Of a stretch of DNA of 64,000 nucleotides, positions 1 through 14,055 are shown in pieces; positions within the stretch are counted from its first letter, which is position 1, and each line of letters opens with the position of its first letter. The stretch spans positions 22,409,501 through 22,473,500 of the forward strand of contig NC_079878.1 of NCBI RefSeq assembly GCF_029227915.1, read 5' to 3'. The stretch comes from Hydractinia symbiolongicarpus. Its lineage: Eukaryota > Cnidaria > Hydrozoa > Anthoathecata > Hydractiniidae. A program made the position numbers and the translations under genes. A model generated the notes under the pieces. That model did not search any database, was not told the DNA's origin, and saw only the letters and a program-made list of their open reading frames with translations.

Positions 1-3000
1 TCTGTGTAACCATCACCATAGCGATCAAAGTCTTGTTTAAATTTCAACAAAGTCTTTGGGGTCGTATATAACATATCGTCAGGCTTGTAAGGCAGTATTT
101 TTTCCTCGTTCTACATTAAATAGAATAAAAACGGCGTCAAAACTTAAAATGTACCTAAGTTTAGCCCTATGTAAATAAGCATCAAACTGTGTACCTAAGT
201 ATAGACTCGTGTAAACAAGTACAAACCTATGTATCCCTATTTCCCCAAGTACAGACCTATGTACCCATGTACAGACATATGTAAACAAGTAAAGACCTAT
301 GTAAACAAGTACAGACCTATGTACCGAAGTATAGACCTATGTGAACAAGTATAGACCCATGTAAACAAGTATAGACCTATGTACCCGAGTATAGACCTAT
401 GTGAACAAGTACAGAACTATGTACCGAAGTATAGACCTATTTCCTCCATTACAGACCTATGTGAACAATTATAGACCTACGTACCCAAGTACTATGTAAA
501 CATATATAGACCTATGTACCTAAGTATAGACCTATGTAAGCAAGTATAGACCTATGTGTCCATGTGTAGACCTGTGTACCCAAGTATAGAAATATGTATA
601 CAAGTAAAAATCTATAAACCCTGAGCTGACATCAATATGACAACAAAAAATTATTTTGAGGATAAAGAACGTAAAATCTAAACGCAAATATCTTGAGAAA
701 GAAAAAAGGTTGGAAATTAGCCTTTTAAGACATGTAATTTCTCTTCCGTTTTAACTTCGCATAACAAGTACTTACAAAACATTGCAACAGCCAATCGGCT
801 TTCACGACGTCGATATCTCCACGACTAAAAAAGGGAACTAAATAATTTAACCATAATTAAACCAAGATCAGTAAATTTAACCAAGATCAGTAAAGACTTT
901 CGCGAGATTATTTAAGTTTTCCGCGAGATAACAAATTTTATTACGTAATCGACTAAGTTCCTGTACTCTTAAAAACAGCTAAAGGGAGAAGATTCATTAT
1001 GCATACATAAAGAGAAAAATATGCACAAAAAGATCTATTAACTTTAACTCACGCGATCATATTTTTAACACGAAAGTTTGGTTTCTCAGCAATAACACAC
1101 AACGTTGTGCTCCCGGGATTTTGAACAAACGTACCACCAAACTAAAACAGAAAAAACAAAACACGTTTACTTACATCACAACACTTGACTCAGCCACAAG
1201 AAAATAGAACAAAAATCTACCTCAGTAATTTTCCTTTCTAGTTCTTGCTTTGGTCGATCAGATGGTCCGTTGACAACACAGAGTTCCATGTGGGAGAATA
1301 GTGTTGATATCTGAGAAAAAAACAACGTGTAACGTTATATTTATACGTACTTGAAAATAAACAATGACCTTAAAATGTTAAAAACTAACAGCAAGTGAAT
1401 AAGGAAGGAAATAAAAAACAACAACGAACGTCAAACCGACGAACGAACGAACGAACGAACAAACGTCAAAAAGAACGAGCAAACAAATGAACGAACGAAC
1501 GACAAAGGAACGAGCAAACAAATAAACGAACGAACGACAAAAGAACGAACGAACGAACAAACGTTAAACGAACGAACAAACGTTAAACGGACGAACGAAC
1601 GTCAAAGGAACGAGCAAACAAATGAACAAACAAAGGAATGAATACTCTTACCTCTTTCACATCACCAATATCAGCTGCTTTGAAATGTTGTGCTACTGTT
1701 CTTGGTTTTTCAATAGCTACTACTTTTCTCTTTTTCGTAGCCGGCTCTGTTGTTGAAGCGTCCGTTAATTTATACGTTAATTTACCATCAGCTATCTTAA
1801 AAAAAATGCAGTTATAATTATGGATGAAGCAATGCGAATCTCGCGCTTATGTATCGTCCATCTCGATTTTGAAGTTTGGTCTTGCTTATTTCAGTGACTG
1901 ATTTGTAAATACTTTTTCAAATTGAATTTTTTTTTGTCATAACAAAAATGTTTACTATTAAACTCGCCAAAACTGGTCCTCAGAATGTATTCTGCGAATT
2001 TCACCTCACCAAATACATACCCACTCATGCTTTTACCTGTTTGAGTTCAACCAACTCATCATATGTCATACAATCGTACCACATCTTATCGTCTCGAAAC
2101 TTCTCCAGCCTGGGAAATCGCATGGTACAGCCACATTTGTACTTGTCAGAATTGCTGATCTCAGCAGCTTTTATTTGAACTATCACAGAATTCTTAGGCT
2201 CAATCCAAACTTCCGGTTTGTCCTGAACAAAAAATTCATTCATATAACATTTTACGATTTTTTGACAAGTAGAACTTTTTTGTTCCATTTTAATGGTTAA
2301 AACCTTTTAGTAAAATCAGGCTTATTCATTGCTTACGTCATAGCAATGCTAATTAATTCCCTAATGCTGATGTCTATGTAATAAAAAACCCTTTGGGATA
2401 ATAAGGTTGGTGGATAGCTTGGTTAATGCCTAAATTGTAAAATTATATCCTCGTGTTTTCTATCACTTGCTCATAATTTATAAAATCGTGCAACATTGGG
2501 GAGAAGCAAAATTTTGTTTTCACAGGTAACACGAAAAGTAGCAGTGGAGCAGTAACACACCAATCTTCCACCTCTACTATTCTCTGAAAAAAACCCAACT
2601 CAAATCACAAGTAGCGGATAAATTTTAGTGAGCGTTTATTTTGAGCACAAGACGCCATATTGTATGGTGAAACACTTTGAGCAAATACTACTGATATAAA
2701 AAAGATTGGCGCGCCATCTGAATATTTACTGACGAAAAATCAACCTGAGAGCAAACGAGACAAACCTCAATGCAAACGAGACACTTACTTTTGATCCGCT
2801 GCTGAATTGGATGCATTTAGGTGGATTTTTACTATCAAACTTTCGCCAATGTTTATGTAGTTTCCCTAATAACGACTTCAATTCTTTGTCCGAATAACCA
2901 GATCCTACCTGAAAACAGATATTTGTAAGGAGTGCAATTACGCAAGGAAAGTGCATGCAAGCTTGATGCAATTAAAAATTGGGTTTAAAAAGACAAACCC

Positions 3001-6000
3001 GATAAAATATTGACAGACAATAAGAAGTAGAAAACAACCATATCTAGTAACGCAACAGACATCATTTTCGCCTTTTCTATTTCGTGCAGAGACAGATAAA
3101 ATACGGGTATCAAGCCGTGCCGAGCCAAATTCATAACAATTTGAGCATGCCCAGATTCTGTTCGGCTAAGCACACCGTTTTATAAGAGCCGACACGAGTC
3201 AAAGGGAAGGAAGATAGAAAGAGGTTTTCTCAAACTTATTAGAAGCTGAATATTCTGTTATGTTGTGATACAACATGAAATTTTGTTACAAAAATGTTAC
3301 ATCTCATTAATTGTGCGCAAAAAAAGGGTCGAGCACTTCGCCTGTGTTTATTGTATTAAGAAAAAGTAGAGAATTCAATAGGTTCGTGGCTTTAAATTCG
3401 AGTTTCGTTTCCTTCTCTCTTTCTATTCTCCTACCTTTTACGACACAAATATATTAAAAGTTAAGTGGCGGTGCTTTTTTTAAGGCACAAAAATTTCAAC
3501 CTAATTGGCTGCGCTAACTTTTATGACACTAATACATTGGAAGTTAATTGGCTGCGCTACTTTAAACGACACAAAGATTTAAACCTTATTGGCTGCATAC
3601 AGTTGTCATGGCAACAAGTAGCAAATGTTTTACAAATTTTAACAGAATTCTCTTTTTTTTAAAACTGAGGAAAAAAATGGAAAGTAAGTTGATAAATAAC
3701 AGAATACACAACCTTTCCAAAAGTGAGAAATGACGCTGGCTGATCACCGGGATTTGCTGGAGTAGCTGCCACACCTAACAAAAAGTGAGATATCAGTCCA
3801 CCATGACGAGCGCCTGAACCGTAATTTCCTCCCAAAATAATCAAATCTAAGTCATCGCTCAGACTGTCCACGTATTCAGGTTTCAACTTTAACCATCCAC
3901 TACCTAAAGTAAAGCAATATCTCGATGAGAAATAAAAGTAACAAACACATTTCAACCAACAAGAATGACACTGAGGATTGGTAACATTATAATATTCAAT
4001 TGAAGTAATCGAAGAGAAGCGTTATCAACTACGGATGATCTGACCTAACGTAAGATCAGTTTAAAAACATAGTGTATCATAATTAATTTTTTTGTGGCTT
4101 TAAGTTATTAAAACTACAGATGATCTGACCTGACGTAAGAATTCAGTTTAAAAACATAGCGTATCACAATTATTGTTATGTGGCTTAAAGTTATTAAAAC
4201 TACAGATGATCTGACCTATTTTTGAGTCCAATCTAACATGTTGGCTACAGAAAATTGAGATATAAGTTCCAGGTCATACAGAATTTTTTTTATTTTCCAA
4301 GACAAAATTGTTCGAGGTAATGAGACAACTCAAGGATCAATGGGCTAATTATACCAAATTTTCAGGACTTTTAGGAAAAACTAGTCTTTTGTTATTTGAA
4401 TATATATTTGAAGTTTCAAAAATTAAACTCAATTTGTTTAATTTTCAGGACACCTTTAAATTTTTCATGATTACCATAACGATGACCACTGTGTCAATTT
4501 TCTTAGCTAGAATTCAATTGTAAAGCTGGAATGGCCTGTATTATTTTAAGATATCTTTCAGTTGTTTTGAGTTCCAATCCTAAATGATTAACTAGACCAA
4601 AAATTCGAGATTAACACTGTTAGATTTGGATTTTTGTTAACCTATATTTTTCAGCCCTTTCAATCATTACCCTTTACATGCTTTCGTGTACTTGAGTTTC
4701 GACTCACCGTTCCTTTTACTTGGTTTGTAAGTTGATAGTGGATCCTTCACTACGATTCCTTCTTCACGTTGATCAATAGCTTTGTTGATCGCACCCACAA
4801 CATCTTCTCTAAATGATTGTAAATAAAGAGACTAAATTGACATTTTTTTGCTGAACAGTCAAAACAGTTTTTAATGTACCTTCAAAAAGAAAACATTATT
4901 TTTTGTCAAAGGTCAAATTTTCTAAAAAACACGTGACCTCATCAATTTTGCTTTTATGGTATATCTAATTTTTACAAAAATAATAGAGGTTGGATTTCGG
5001 TTGAACTTTATTGGGTTTTACAAATAAGGAGATTCTTTACGCAGTTTTAGAACAACAGAAGCTATTATGGAATACGCAGCATAAGAGAATAAATAAGAAT
5101 GCATTAGCTAAACGATGCTCACAGGGCGATATAAAAGGGGTCTGAGATCTCTAGTTAACGTAGTTGTACAGTTGTTGCAGTCTTAAAGCTGGTACATATT
5201 TACTCACTTTGTTCGTCCAAGCTTTCTTTCTACGTGATGCAGCCGTCCACTGCTAACATCAAAGACGTGTTCAGCTCTCTCAATTCTTTCTTTCAGTGGT
5301 ACATTCGCTAATCTTTCATCATTCACCATGAGAATATCAAACACGACGAAACAAGGATGAAAGGGGCCAAGGTTTTCAGCTTTAATGTCTATGTTAGAAC
5401 CTTTCAGTACGTAATCATTTGATTGCGGGTCAAAGCCGACCATTTCTCCATCTAATACACACGACTTAATATCAGTCTTAAAACAGTTCGCGATGAAAGG
5501 AGTAAGTGTACCTCTGTATTTAGTCGCTCCGAACGACTGCGTGTACTCTATCGAGCCACGTGAAAAGTATCGGTATTCGTCGCCATTTTTATGAAGTTGC
5601 ATTCGCTCGCCGTCGATTTTCGTCTCGATAATAAACTCTTTATGTTGCATTAGTTTTTCCACGTCGTCAATAGCCGCCCTCTGACCAAGCATTGGGCGGA
5701 ATGGCGTGCCTAACATTATTTCTGTTTCGTTTAGTTTTGTATTTAAGTCATGCAGGTCCAGACAAACCTAAGAAAGAAACACGTCTCATCAATTTGATAG
5801 CAATATGATATCTGCAAGTCTTAATCATATGTCTTATCCTAAACCTGTTTCTGTTAAAAATGGTAAAATTTATGACGGATTTTATAAAGGCTCAAATATT
5901 CTATTCAACAAACAAGGACAATGTGTGTAGAATTAAGGCTAATGTTGCGATCGCGCGGTCGTGCGTCGAAGCGGTACAATGTCCACTTGAAACAAGAATA

Positions 6001-9000
6001 CGCGCTCAAACTTAAAATGTCTGCGATTTAAGCAAATTCATTGGTCAAAATCAAAAATTACGTCATTATACACCGCCGCGCTCACAACACTCTTTAAAAA
6101 GCCAAAATGATTTTGACAAAACAATCAAGGCGTGCAAAAGCGATACTATATATTCCGCAATATTGAACCCTTTAGTACGCGCCTTGAACCGACGTGCTAA
6201 AAGATTAAAATAGACTTTCGCCTCTAATAGATCAAATATAGAAAATCCCACCTTGGATAAACTATTGCACACATTGTACAGTTCCTTTGCTTCAGGATGG
6301 AAGACAGGGAAAACTGAATTTTCATTCAAACCAAGTTTCATCTCCTAAAGATACAAAATGCAACGTCAGCATACGTCAGCAACAGAGAACAACATATCAT
6401 AACTACTCTTATTTATTATGCTGCATAACTTTGAATGTCAGCTTGCAGTAAAAGTTTGGGGGAAACGCTAAAATGTAAAAATGAAAATTGTTAAGAAACT
6501 TTTTAAACGCATGCCTCCCGTCAATTAATAGCATTCAAATGGCATTTAGGTATTATTATTGACAATTACAAGTAGCAATCGGAAGAAGATGAATAAAAGT
6601 CAAAAAAGGGATTATTTGGACTTTTCTTATATACATATTGATGAAAGTTTTTTGATTGAACCTTGTTAAGAATCTTCTTCCAGTAATATGACTTCAAAAT
6701 AAAGAAACTAATTCTAGCTGGCCGTTAGCTTGTTTCTTTTTCAAAAAATCTGTATATAACCTTCCTTACGAATATTTATTGGAACGTCTAAGTTATAGAT
6801 TCGTCACAGAAAATTTTAAAATTTGCTATCACACAATTAAATCTTTAAATTCGAATAACTTTGAACAGAAAGAACTTTAAAAAAATTAAATAGACTCGTT
6901 AAACAACTGACGGTTAAAAAAGAAAATTTGAGTGCACACAGGTAACAAACGCTTTTAATGTTACAGTGTTCTTTAATACTTGCAGTAATATTTTTAAAAA
7001 TTTTTTTACATATAACCTTTATTTATTTTGACCTTTTGTTTGATGTTGTCTATCAACAATCACAACACAAATAAAAAATAACAAAGCAATAAAATCAACA
7101 ACAACAACAAAAAACATCAACAACAACAAAACATCAAATCAACAACAACAAAAGCAGCAAAATCAACAACAACAACAACCTCTAACCTTTAAGACGATTC
7201 GTATAAACCATTTTTGTTCGATAGCGCTGGTGTTACGAATAACTCGCTGTATTTCTTTTTTCGACAAATCTCTTCTTTTGTCAATATTTGCACGTGCTAT
7301 TTCATCTAGAGATGAATTGATATCCTCTATAGTCAAACTGAAAAAAAAATGCCATTTCAGATGTGAACACAAATCCTACAAAACAAAATTCACAACTAAC
7401 AGATTTTAGACAATACGTGTCTAACTTACTTAAAAATTAGATACCAAATTCAAAACATTTGAATTTAGTTATTCTTACTATAAAGTGGGCACATAATGAA
7501 AATACATGGAAGGCAAGAAGAAGAAATGTGTTGTTTAATTTTATATTTTTGAATATTTTTAGATCGAGGTGACTTTATATGGATTCGAAATGAGATTTAC
7601 GCAAAATAAGAATTTAATAAGCAATGATAGTATGTCGTGTTTACATAAAGTTTCTTTTATATTGGGGTTGTGCAACTGCGCATGCGCAATAGCTTTGTAC
7701 ACATGCGCAATAGCTTCGTAAATCATAAACATTTCGAGGGCAAAACAAGATTTTATTTCACTCATTTTAACCAAACTTAAATCAACATAAAAATGAATTT
7801 CATTTCGTGCGAAACCATGTAATTATTTTTACACTAGAATAGAACCGAAATAAGACAATGATTTAATTCCAAAATGAAACTTCAGATGTCTAAGAGAAGA
7901 GTAAAATCTAACAATGGATCTACACATGCTCCTACCTTCCTTTCTCAGGACATCTATGTTTCAAAACCATGAATGCGACACTGGCGAAGTCACCTGCATC
8001 CTAACAAAATATCATATTGACATCACCGCAATAATCATGAACAGAGCTTGAGATTAAAACAATAAGTTTCTAAGAACAACATCACTTGAGCAGCTTATAA
8101 ACGAATTCCCATTTATAGAGCAGTTATTTCATGCACTCCTATAATTTTAAAACCTATAATTTTGCTTCGCTTAAAATAAAAATTTGCAAAACTCTTGCCT
8201 GGTAGTAAGTCAAAATTACTATGTTTTAAATAAATAGAGAGGAGGTCACTTGTTATATATACAAAGCTTACTTGTTTGCCTGTTGGAGCTTTGTAATTGA
8301 GCAATCTTTTTGCATCTTCACTTTCTTTAGCAATGTTAAGAGCATCGATATAATATTTTGCTAACACAATCTAATCAAAGAAAAGATGAATGAATGAATC
8401 TGCCTTTTTTGTTGATTAACGAAACTTCATCCACGTCAAATAATGATTCGCAAACACTAATCAAGTTACAGTTTTTGTTTTTTATTTAAACTATTTTTGT
8501 TTTTTTCTTTTGAAATTGCTTCTCTGAAGGTAGGACATAAATGACCTATCCATGTAAATTCACTATTCTGTATTGTATAGCTTTGTTTTATAATTCCCAG
8601 AAGAATGTGCTTAAAAATTAATTAGTTACTAAACCAAACAAACAAGGAAGCACACAGCATTTCAACACACACATATTACACCCATCCATGTGACCACGCC
8701 CACCTACCTCTTTCATACCATATGACAACCTGTCCCTGTCGAGGTGGGGCAACATGAATCGCATGCAAGGAAAAAACGAATCAGTCTAAACAAGAAAAAA
8801 AAACTTCAGAACATCAAAACTAACGTCATAGTGTAAATGGTAACTTAGAAAAAGTAGCCATCGGAAATTAAATTTGCTTCATCAGAAAAAATTTTACGAA
8901 AATTTCCAAGCGGATTTAAATACTTCAGTTTGTCTGCCAATGTCTGTTAACTCCTAAACGTTTTTGTAACATGCACCGGCCGATTGCACCTTTTTTTGAA

Positions 9001-9951
9001 GAACTTTGCAAAGTGTAAAGCAAGCACAAGCGCCAGCTTTGCAAAAATAAATATTATTATCTTTTAACACAGCTTTATGGAACTATTATGTTGGGTATGT
9101 TAAATTTATCCACGATGGAAAAAAATATACGTTTAACCTGAAAATTCATAGCATAGCAGAAAAAATTGGCAAGTAAGCTGCGAACGAAATTTCACGATAT
9201 TAGATGTTAAAAACTTGCTGCAAATTTACATTTTGAATTTTAGCAAAAAATTGTGTACAACAAATTAGACAACTCATAATGGGTGGTTAATAGAATATAT
9301 CATTAATATATTCAAAAACTAATCTTCAAGAGTGTTCTAGTGCAATCTTTTTCCTAAGATTGAGCTAATTTAATAACAACATAAATTTTAATAACAAAAC
9401 AGTGAACAGCTGTTTTAACCTAATGGTGAACACACCTAACCAACCACCCACCCACCCAGCCACACTTGCCTCCCTTCCTCCACCCCAACCCCCTAAAAAA
9501 CAACAAAAAAGAAATCAATACAGTCTGAAAATTTATCTTCTGGAAGTTTTCCCATTTTTGCAACTTTTCAGGAGTTAACCTGTTAGAGAGATACAGAACA
9601 AACTCCAAGTTATTTTCAATTTCATATCAATCTTATTACTTAAGAAAAGAAGAAAAAAAGTTAACCTTAGATTTCTTACCATCGCCATATCCTCATTCTA
9701 TTTCTTACCAAATTGTTAAGTAAAGCATTAATTATTGAAAATGCTGGAAACTGACTCAAAAAAAACCCTACAATTCTTACTGTTTTTGTTTTCCCATGCA
9801 TTTTCGAGTGAGCAGTTTTCCAATGCTGAAGAAATTTTCGAAACACATCCTTTTTCTTTTCCTTTCCAGCAGTTTTACAAACTCTCTCGCAAAATACAGC
9901 AAAATCATGGAACGGAACTTGTGATGCTATGGTTGTTGTTGAACTTGCCAT
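1..9951 (-). CDS. LIG4: DNA ligase IV (16 exons in window, 3' end off-window)
   Basis: ATP-dependent ligase that seals double-strand breaks with XRCC4 in nuclear non-homologous end joining. Exons on the minus strand: 9781-9951, 8708-8785, 8272-8370, 7936-8000, 7187-7337, 6252-6344, 5208-5767, 4708-4808, 3713-3903, 2789-2908, 2037-2222, 1652-1795, 1221-1310, 1053-1141, 776-824 and 1-110. All have GT/AG borders and the phases add up to 765 codons plus 2 bases. The start [17 protein letters not shown] matches vertebrate LIG4 N-termini. Motif [11 protein letters not shown] places the adenylated lysine near residue 269. Motif V-like EEGIVVK, the OB-fold segment [11 protein letters not shown] and the first BRCT (GGTFVQNPG, then [11 protein letters not shown]) follow in order. 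The last visible residues (DRYGDGYT) begin the XRCC4-binding linker, so the second BRCT lies beyond position 1. No breaks are seen, so the gene looks functional. Confidence 0.95.
148..615. repeat. 20-bp minisatellite in last LIG4 intron
   Basis: About 23 degenerate tandem copies of a 20-bp unit of the form AGACCTATGTAAACAAGTAT, alternating between a GTAAACAAG and a GTACCNAAG half. It lies between LIG4 exons 1-110 and 776-824. The ORF spanning it is repeat-driven and not a gene. Confidence 0.9.
1436..1636. repeat. (GAAC)n-rich simple repeat in LIG4 intron
   Basis: Runs of GAAC interrupted by AAACGTCAAA and GAGCAAACAAAT segments, which makes it a tetranucleotide-derived minisatellite. It produces spurious Phe/Val/Arg/Ser-rich ORFs. 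Confidence 0.85.
5940..6230. repeat. Dispersed repeat copy 1 (ACAATGTCCAC / GACGTGCTAAAAGATT family)
   Basis: Two blocks here, ACAATGTCCAC near 5979 and GACGTGCTAAAAGATT near 6191, recur in the same order and orientation at 26690 and 27376. The copy lies in the LIG4 intron between exons 5208-5767 and 6252-6344 and runs almost up to the latter. It is an unclassified, non-coding interspersed repeat. Confidence 0.6.
7080..7182. repeat. (AAC)n microsatellite
   Basis: CAACAACAA-type simple repeat that abuts the splice donor of the LIG4 exon 7187-7337. The intron therefore begins almost immediately with the repeat. Confidence 0.9.
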
Positions 9952-10026
9952 CTTTATTTAGTTAAGCTTAAAATAATGAGCGAAGTAGTTTTTCTCTCCA
10001 AAATAGTAAAACACAGTTCACTGCCC

Positions 10027-10106
10027 CAACAACAACAACAACAACAACAATAATAAAAACAACAACAACAACAACAACAACAACAAACAAACAAACAAAC
10101 AACAGT
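10027..10106. repeat. (CAA)n/(CAAA)n microsatellite
   Basis: Simple repeat in the spacer about 80 bases 5' of the LIG4 start codon. The remaining roughly 870 bases to the next gene show nothing else recognisable. Confidence 0.9.
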
Positions 10107-10981
10107 TTTAAATATCTGAATGGGCCACGCCTTTGTAGCGAAATTATTAAGTACTATTTGGGTTCTTTAGGTAAATCTTCAATGAAACAAAAAGGAATCA
10201 CTATGAAACATGTTAAATTTTAAAACTTTTTTTCTCTTAATAATTTCTACTACACCATTATCGCGTGGTCTACAATGATGTCATGTTAAACACACACGTA
10301 ACTACAAACTATGAGAGCATATAAGGTGGATATAGTATAGATCATGTACCGAAGATATGGTGCCATTGTGTAGTCATGTTAACCAAACTGTTTTTTTACA
10401 TCACTAGACTGCTTTTGATTAAAAATATTGTTCTAAACAAACAACTCAATTTCAAACGTTTATTAGACAGCAGCCATTATCAAAAGAAATAATGCATAAT
10501 GCTTATTTTATCATACTAGTCACAAACCCATAAGAAATCCACGGAAGTTCAACGGTCACTTCGCAGCTACCATCTTTAACTCCTAGACAGCGAACGTTAT
10601 GACACAGACACTTAAAGCTAAAAAACACAAAATGTGTACAGCTGGCCTTTAAAAATAAGGATAGTGTAAAGTCGACCTTAACTCTTTAAGCTACTACTAC
10701 ACACAGTAAATTTATCTGAGAACAATTTAATTATAAACCATAAACTACCAACTGATGTAAGAAATTATTTAAAAAATGATGGTAAGAAATGGATACATAG
10801 TTAAGATGACCACGCTTTAAAACTAAATTTGGGTTTTGTCCTAATAAATATACGGTATGATTGAATATATCAATGTTTCCAAAGTATTATATACTTTTCT
10901 ATTTTACGAACTATTGAAAGCCCTCATATTTTATGAAGAAAAAATCTACACAGGAAATTTTACAAACATTTAAATAAAAAA

Positions 10982-13900
10982 TCATAATTTATTTGCAACA
11001 ACATGAGCTTCTTCGATGTCGCCACTACCATCACTGGCATCAACATCTGACCGCTCCGTTATCATTCCAGAGGACTCGCGAAAACTACGAACTACATCTT
11101 CACATTCACTAATGTGACTTCTCCCTGGCATGTCAATGACAGTCATATCATTGTCATCATTCACAACGAATGCATTCTCTGCACTAGTCACTTCTGATGG
11201 TAATTCAACTTCCTGAAAGACTTCGTTGTCGTAATTCTGTAAACTATGCGACTTTTGCCAGTGAAAGATCAATTCGTCTTGGCTTGTAAGGGCAAAATAA
11301 CAAACAGGACAGATATAACCTTCAGCTGGTTCATTTTGAGATATAGATCTGTTAGCATGTTGCGCGTTTTTTAAATCTAGTTCTAGCCGGGCGGCTTCTT
11401 GCTCTTCAACAAGATTTAACTCCCTTTTCATTTTTATTGCAGTTTTTAGAGCTTCTTGTATTCGAGTGAAATTTTTGATTTTTGATATTGACTCAATAAC
11501 ATTCATCGACAGATTTAGATCATAAACAGCTTCTAAATGAATAAAATACCATGATAAAACACGAGGTTGGAAAAAGAGCTTTGAAAGTAGCTTAGCAAAA
11601 AAAAGTCATGTCACACGGAGATCTCGTTTTCTAAAGATTTCATGCTTAATTTCTTACATATCCTTTTCAGAAAAAAAGTTAAAGAACATTAGAACAAAAA
11701 TATAGTCAATAAAGATTTAGACACTTGCGAAAAATTACAAAATTAACTCTTCCTTAATTATTTAAAGCAGTCAGTTTTCCAAGGCTAATAAGAAAATTAA
11801 ACTTGGCTATTAAACTCAAGATGAGGAAAAGGTTTTTTAAAAAAAGCGAAAAACAGTAGTCACTCATTAAACTTCGTCATTTGTAAAAAAATCAGTGTCT
11901 TGATTTTTGTTATTTCTAGAAAAGGTATTTTAGAGGTGGTTTATTTCAACAATATATTTCTTCTCTTTCGTTTTCTTCTTCTTCTTCTTTTATTGTTTAT
12001 ATATTACGAGATTATGAGTCCCCCTTTTTACATATAATCTATTTTATGATTTTTAAACATATACAACAATGGGTTACATATTTATTTCACAACAGTTGAA
12101 AACCAATAAATAAAATCTTCTATGTAAAAACAAGAGCAAAATTATTTGTGTATGTCATGAAACGTCCATTTAAAATCAATTACCTTCAATTTGTACAGCA
12201 TTTGCTTTTAACTCAGATTTTCTTTGCACCAAATGTGGAAGTGTTCTACAGACATGCTCTTGAATTCGAAATAATCCTAAAGACGGTTCATTTGCAGCCA
12301 AATGAATCGACTCGTTCACTTTCGACGCTATGCGTTGTACTTTAAAATCTGTTTCCGGGTCTAGATGACGTAACCCTAAAAATGACATCAAAACTATACC
12401 AACTAAATATATGCACAAGTGTTTATTCATAATACAGAACCAAAAAAATACTGCTCAAAAAGAATGGCAAAAGAATGAAATCGTTTAAATAAAAATAATG
12501 AATATTGTTATTCATAACCACCTTAGATTTATAAATGGAAAACTTTTTAGCAAAATATAAAAAAGAGAAAAAAAAGAGAATAAAAAAAGAAAAAAAAAAG
12601 AATGCCAGGCGAGTCACTTCTGTAAGTTCACCAACAATTTTTGTAAGATTTTTTGTTTAATCGTAGAAACTCCACAGTAACACAGTAAAAGGGTTAAAAT
12701 TTGGACATATTAGAAGGAATAGTGATCAAAATGTGGAAAACAATAAAATATATCACTGAATTCCGTGATAAATGAGTGAAGAGATATGAAAATATGGCAA
12801 ATTGAATGATATGCGCTCCACATGACTTTTGGAGCTGAACGATTAAATAAAGCGTGGTAAGTGGTGTTTCGAATTGACTAGATCAACTACTTTCAGAATG
12901 CGTATGTGGAAACCAGTTCAATGTATTGCATGTGCTTTCTATCAAAGAAAGAAAGGTGGTTATGTCTTTTTGTGACATAATGAGATCAGAAACATCACAG
13001 GAAAAACAATACTTCACAAGAAGCACTCTTAGACATCAACATAAATTGAATTAAACAAAAGTTTCTTTTAGTTTACTACGATCAACATAACTTTGCCTAA
13101 GAGTTCTCAGGTCTTTCGCTTGGGAAAAAAAACGTTTAAAAAAATCATTCCATACTTTAGAAATAAATAAATTTCACAACATTCATAATAATTCACTAAA
13201 TTTAAAAAATTTCATTAAAATTGGCATTTGGAAAAAAATTCTAGGTAAACAATCTTTAGATTGATAGATTGTTTTAAATTTTGTGTTATTTAGAAAATTT
13301 TAGGATACTTATTTGATAGGTTATTTAGACTATAGGTGTGGCCATAGTGTAAAATAAATAATAAAATATATATGCTTTTTTTATCCTCAACATCCTCTAT
13401 AATCAATCAATCTTGGTGTTGTTGTTTTTTACAGAGCATCTTAACCCTATTCAACTTTTTTTTAACTATTTTCCAAAACTTAAAGTTGCACTTTGATTTC
13501 TTAACTTTTAATTAGCTTTAATTTTCTAGATTTTTTTTCAACATAAAAAGGAAATCTTGCAGAATTCTTTTTGAAAAAATTATGTAAAATATCTTCATAA
13601 GCTTTAGGAAACTCCTTAGTAAATAATGCTACATTATTTTTGCTTGACACTTTAGTGCGACTAAATATCATTATAAAAATCTCAAATTTTACTAATTTTT
13701 ACCCACTTCTGTAAATTTAAGGACGTTATTATCAACAATGCTGACATCAGGAATTTTGTTTGAATAAGTTATTACTTAAGGCCTGTGCAACACTTCTTTT
13801 AAGTTTTGTCTAATGAAAAATTACTTTAGAGATCACAGAGGAGTGTCTGATGGGACCTACCCCAGCATTAAGTAGCCCGCAAATAGTCCAACAGGAAGAG

Positions 13901-14055
13901 AGTTAAAAAAGTCACCTGCATTACTAACCTGTAGCCTGCATGTTTATACCTCGAGTAGATTTGCTTCGAGCTGCATTAAAAGCACCAATTTGAGTATCCA
14001 TTGCCTTCTTTACAAGATAATATTCTGTTGCATTGGACGACACAACAGCATCCAT
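10982..14055 (-). CDS. BORCS8: BORCS8-like BORC subunit with C-terminal C2H2 zinc finger
   Basis: Three exons (13950-14055, 12184-12375, 10982-11532) join in phase to 283 codons (282 aa). Residues about 50-150, including NESIHLAANEPSLGLFRIQEHV and then AVYDLNLSMNVIES, align with BORCS8 (MEF2BNB), a subunit of the BORC complex that recruits ARL8 and kinesin to lysosomes. Vertebrate BORCS8 is about 119 aa and stops soon after that region. Here the reading frame continues through an EEQEAARLELDL helix into a finger, ICPVC...H-x4-H (Cys174, Cys177, His190, His195), of the EEA1/Rabenosyn N-terminal type. It ends in an acidic Ser/Asp-rich tail. The first exon (MDAVVSSNATEYYLVKK...) has no counterpart in vertebrates but fits in phase. 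The function of the tail is unknown, and a vesicle or RAB role is only an inference. Confidence 0.75.

Noticed and set aside
9420-9608. ORF that looked like an extra LIG4 exon ([18 protein letters not shown])
   Set aside because: Joining exon 9781-9951 directly to 8708-8785 keeps frame and matches LIG4. This segment has no counterpart there.
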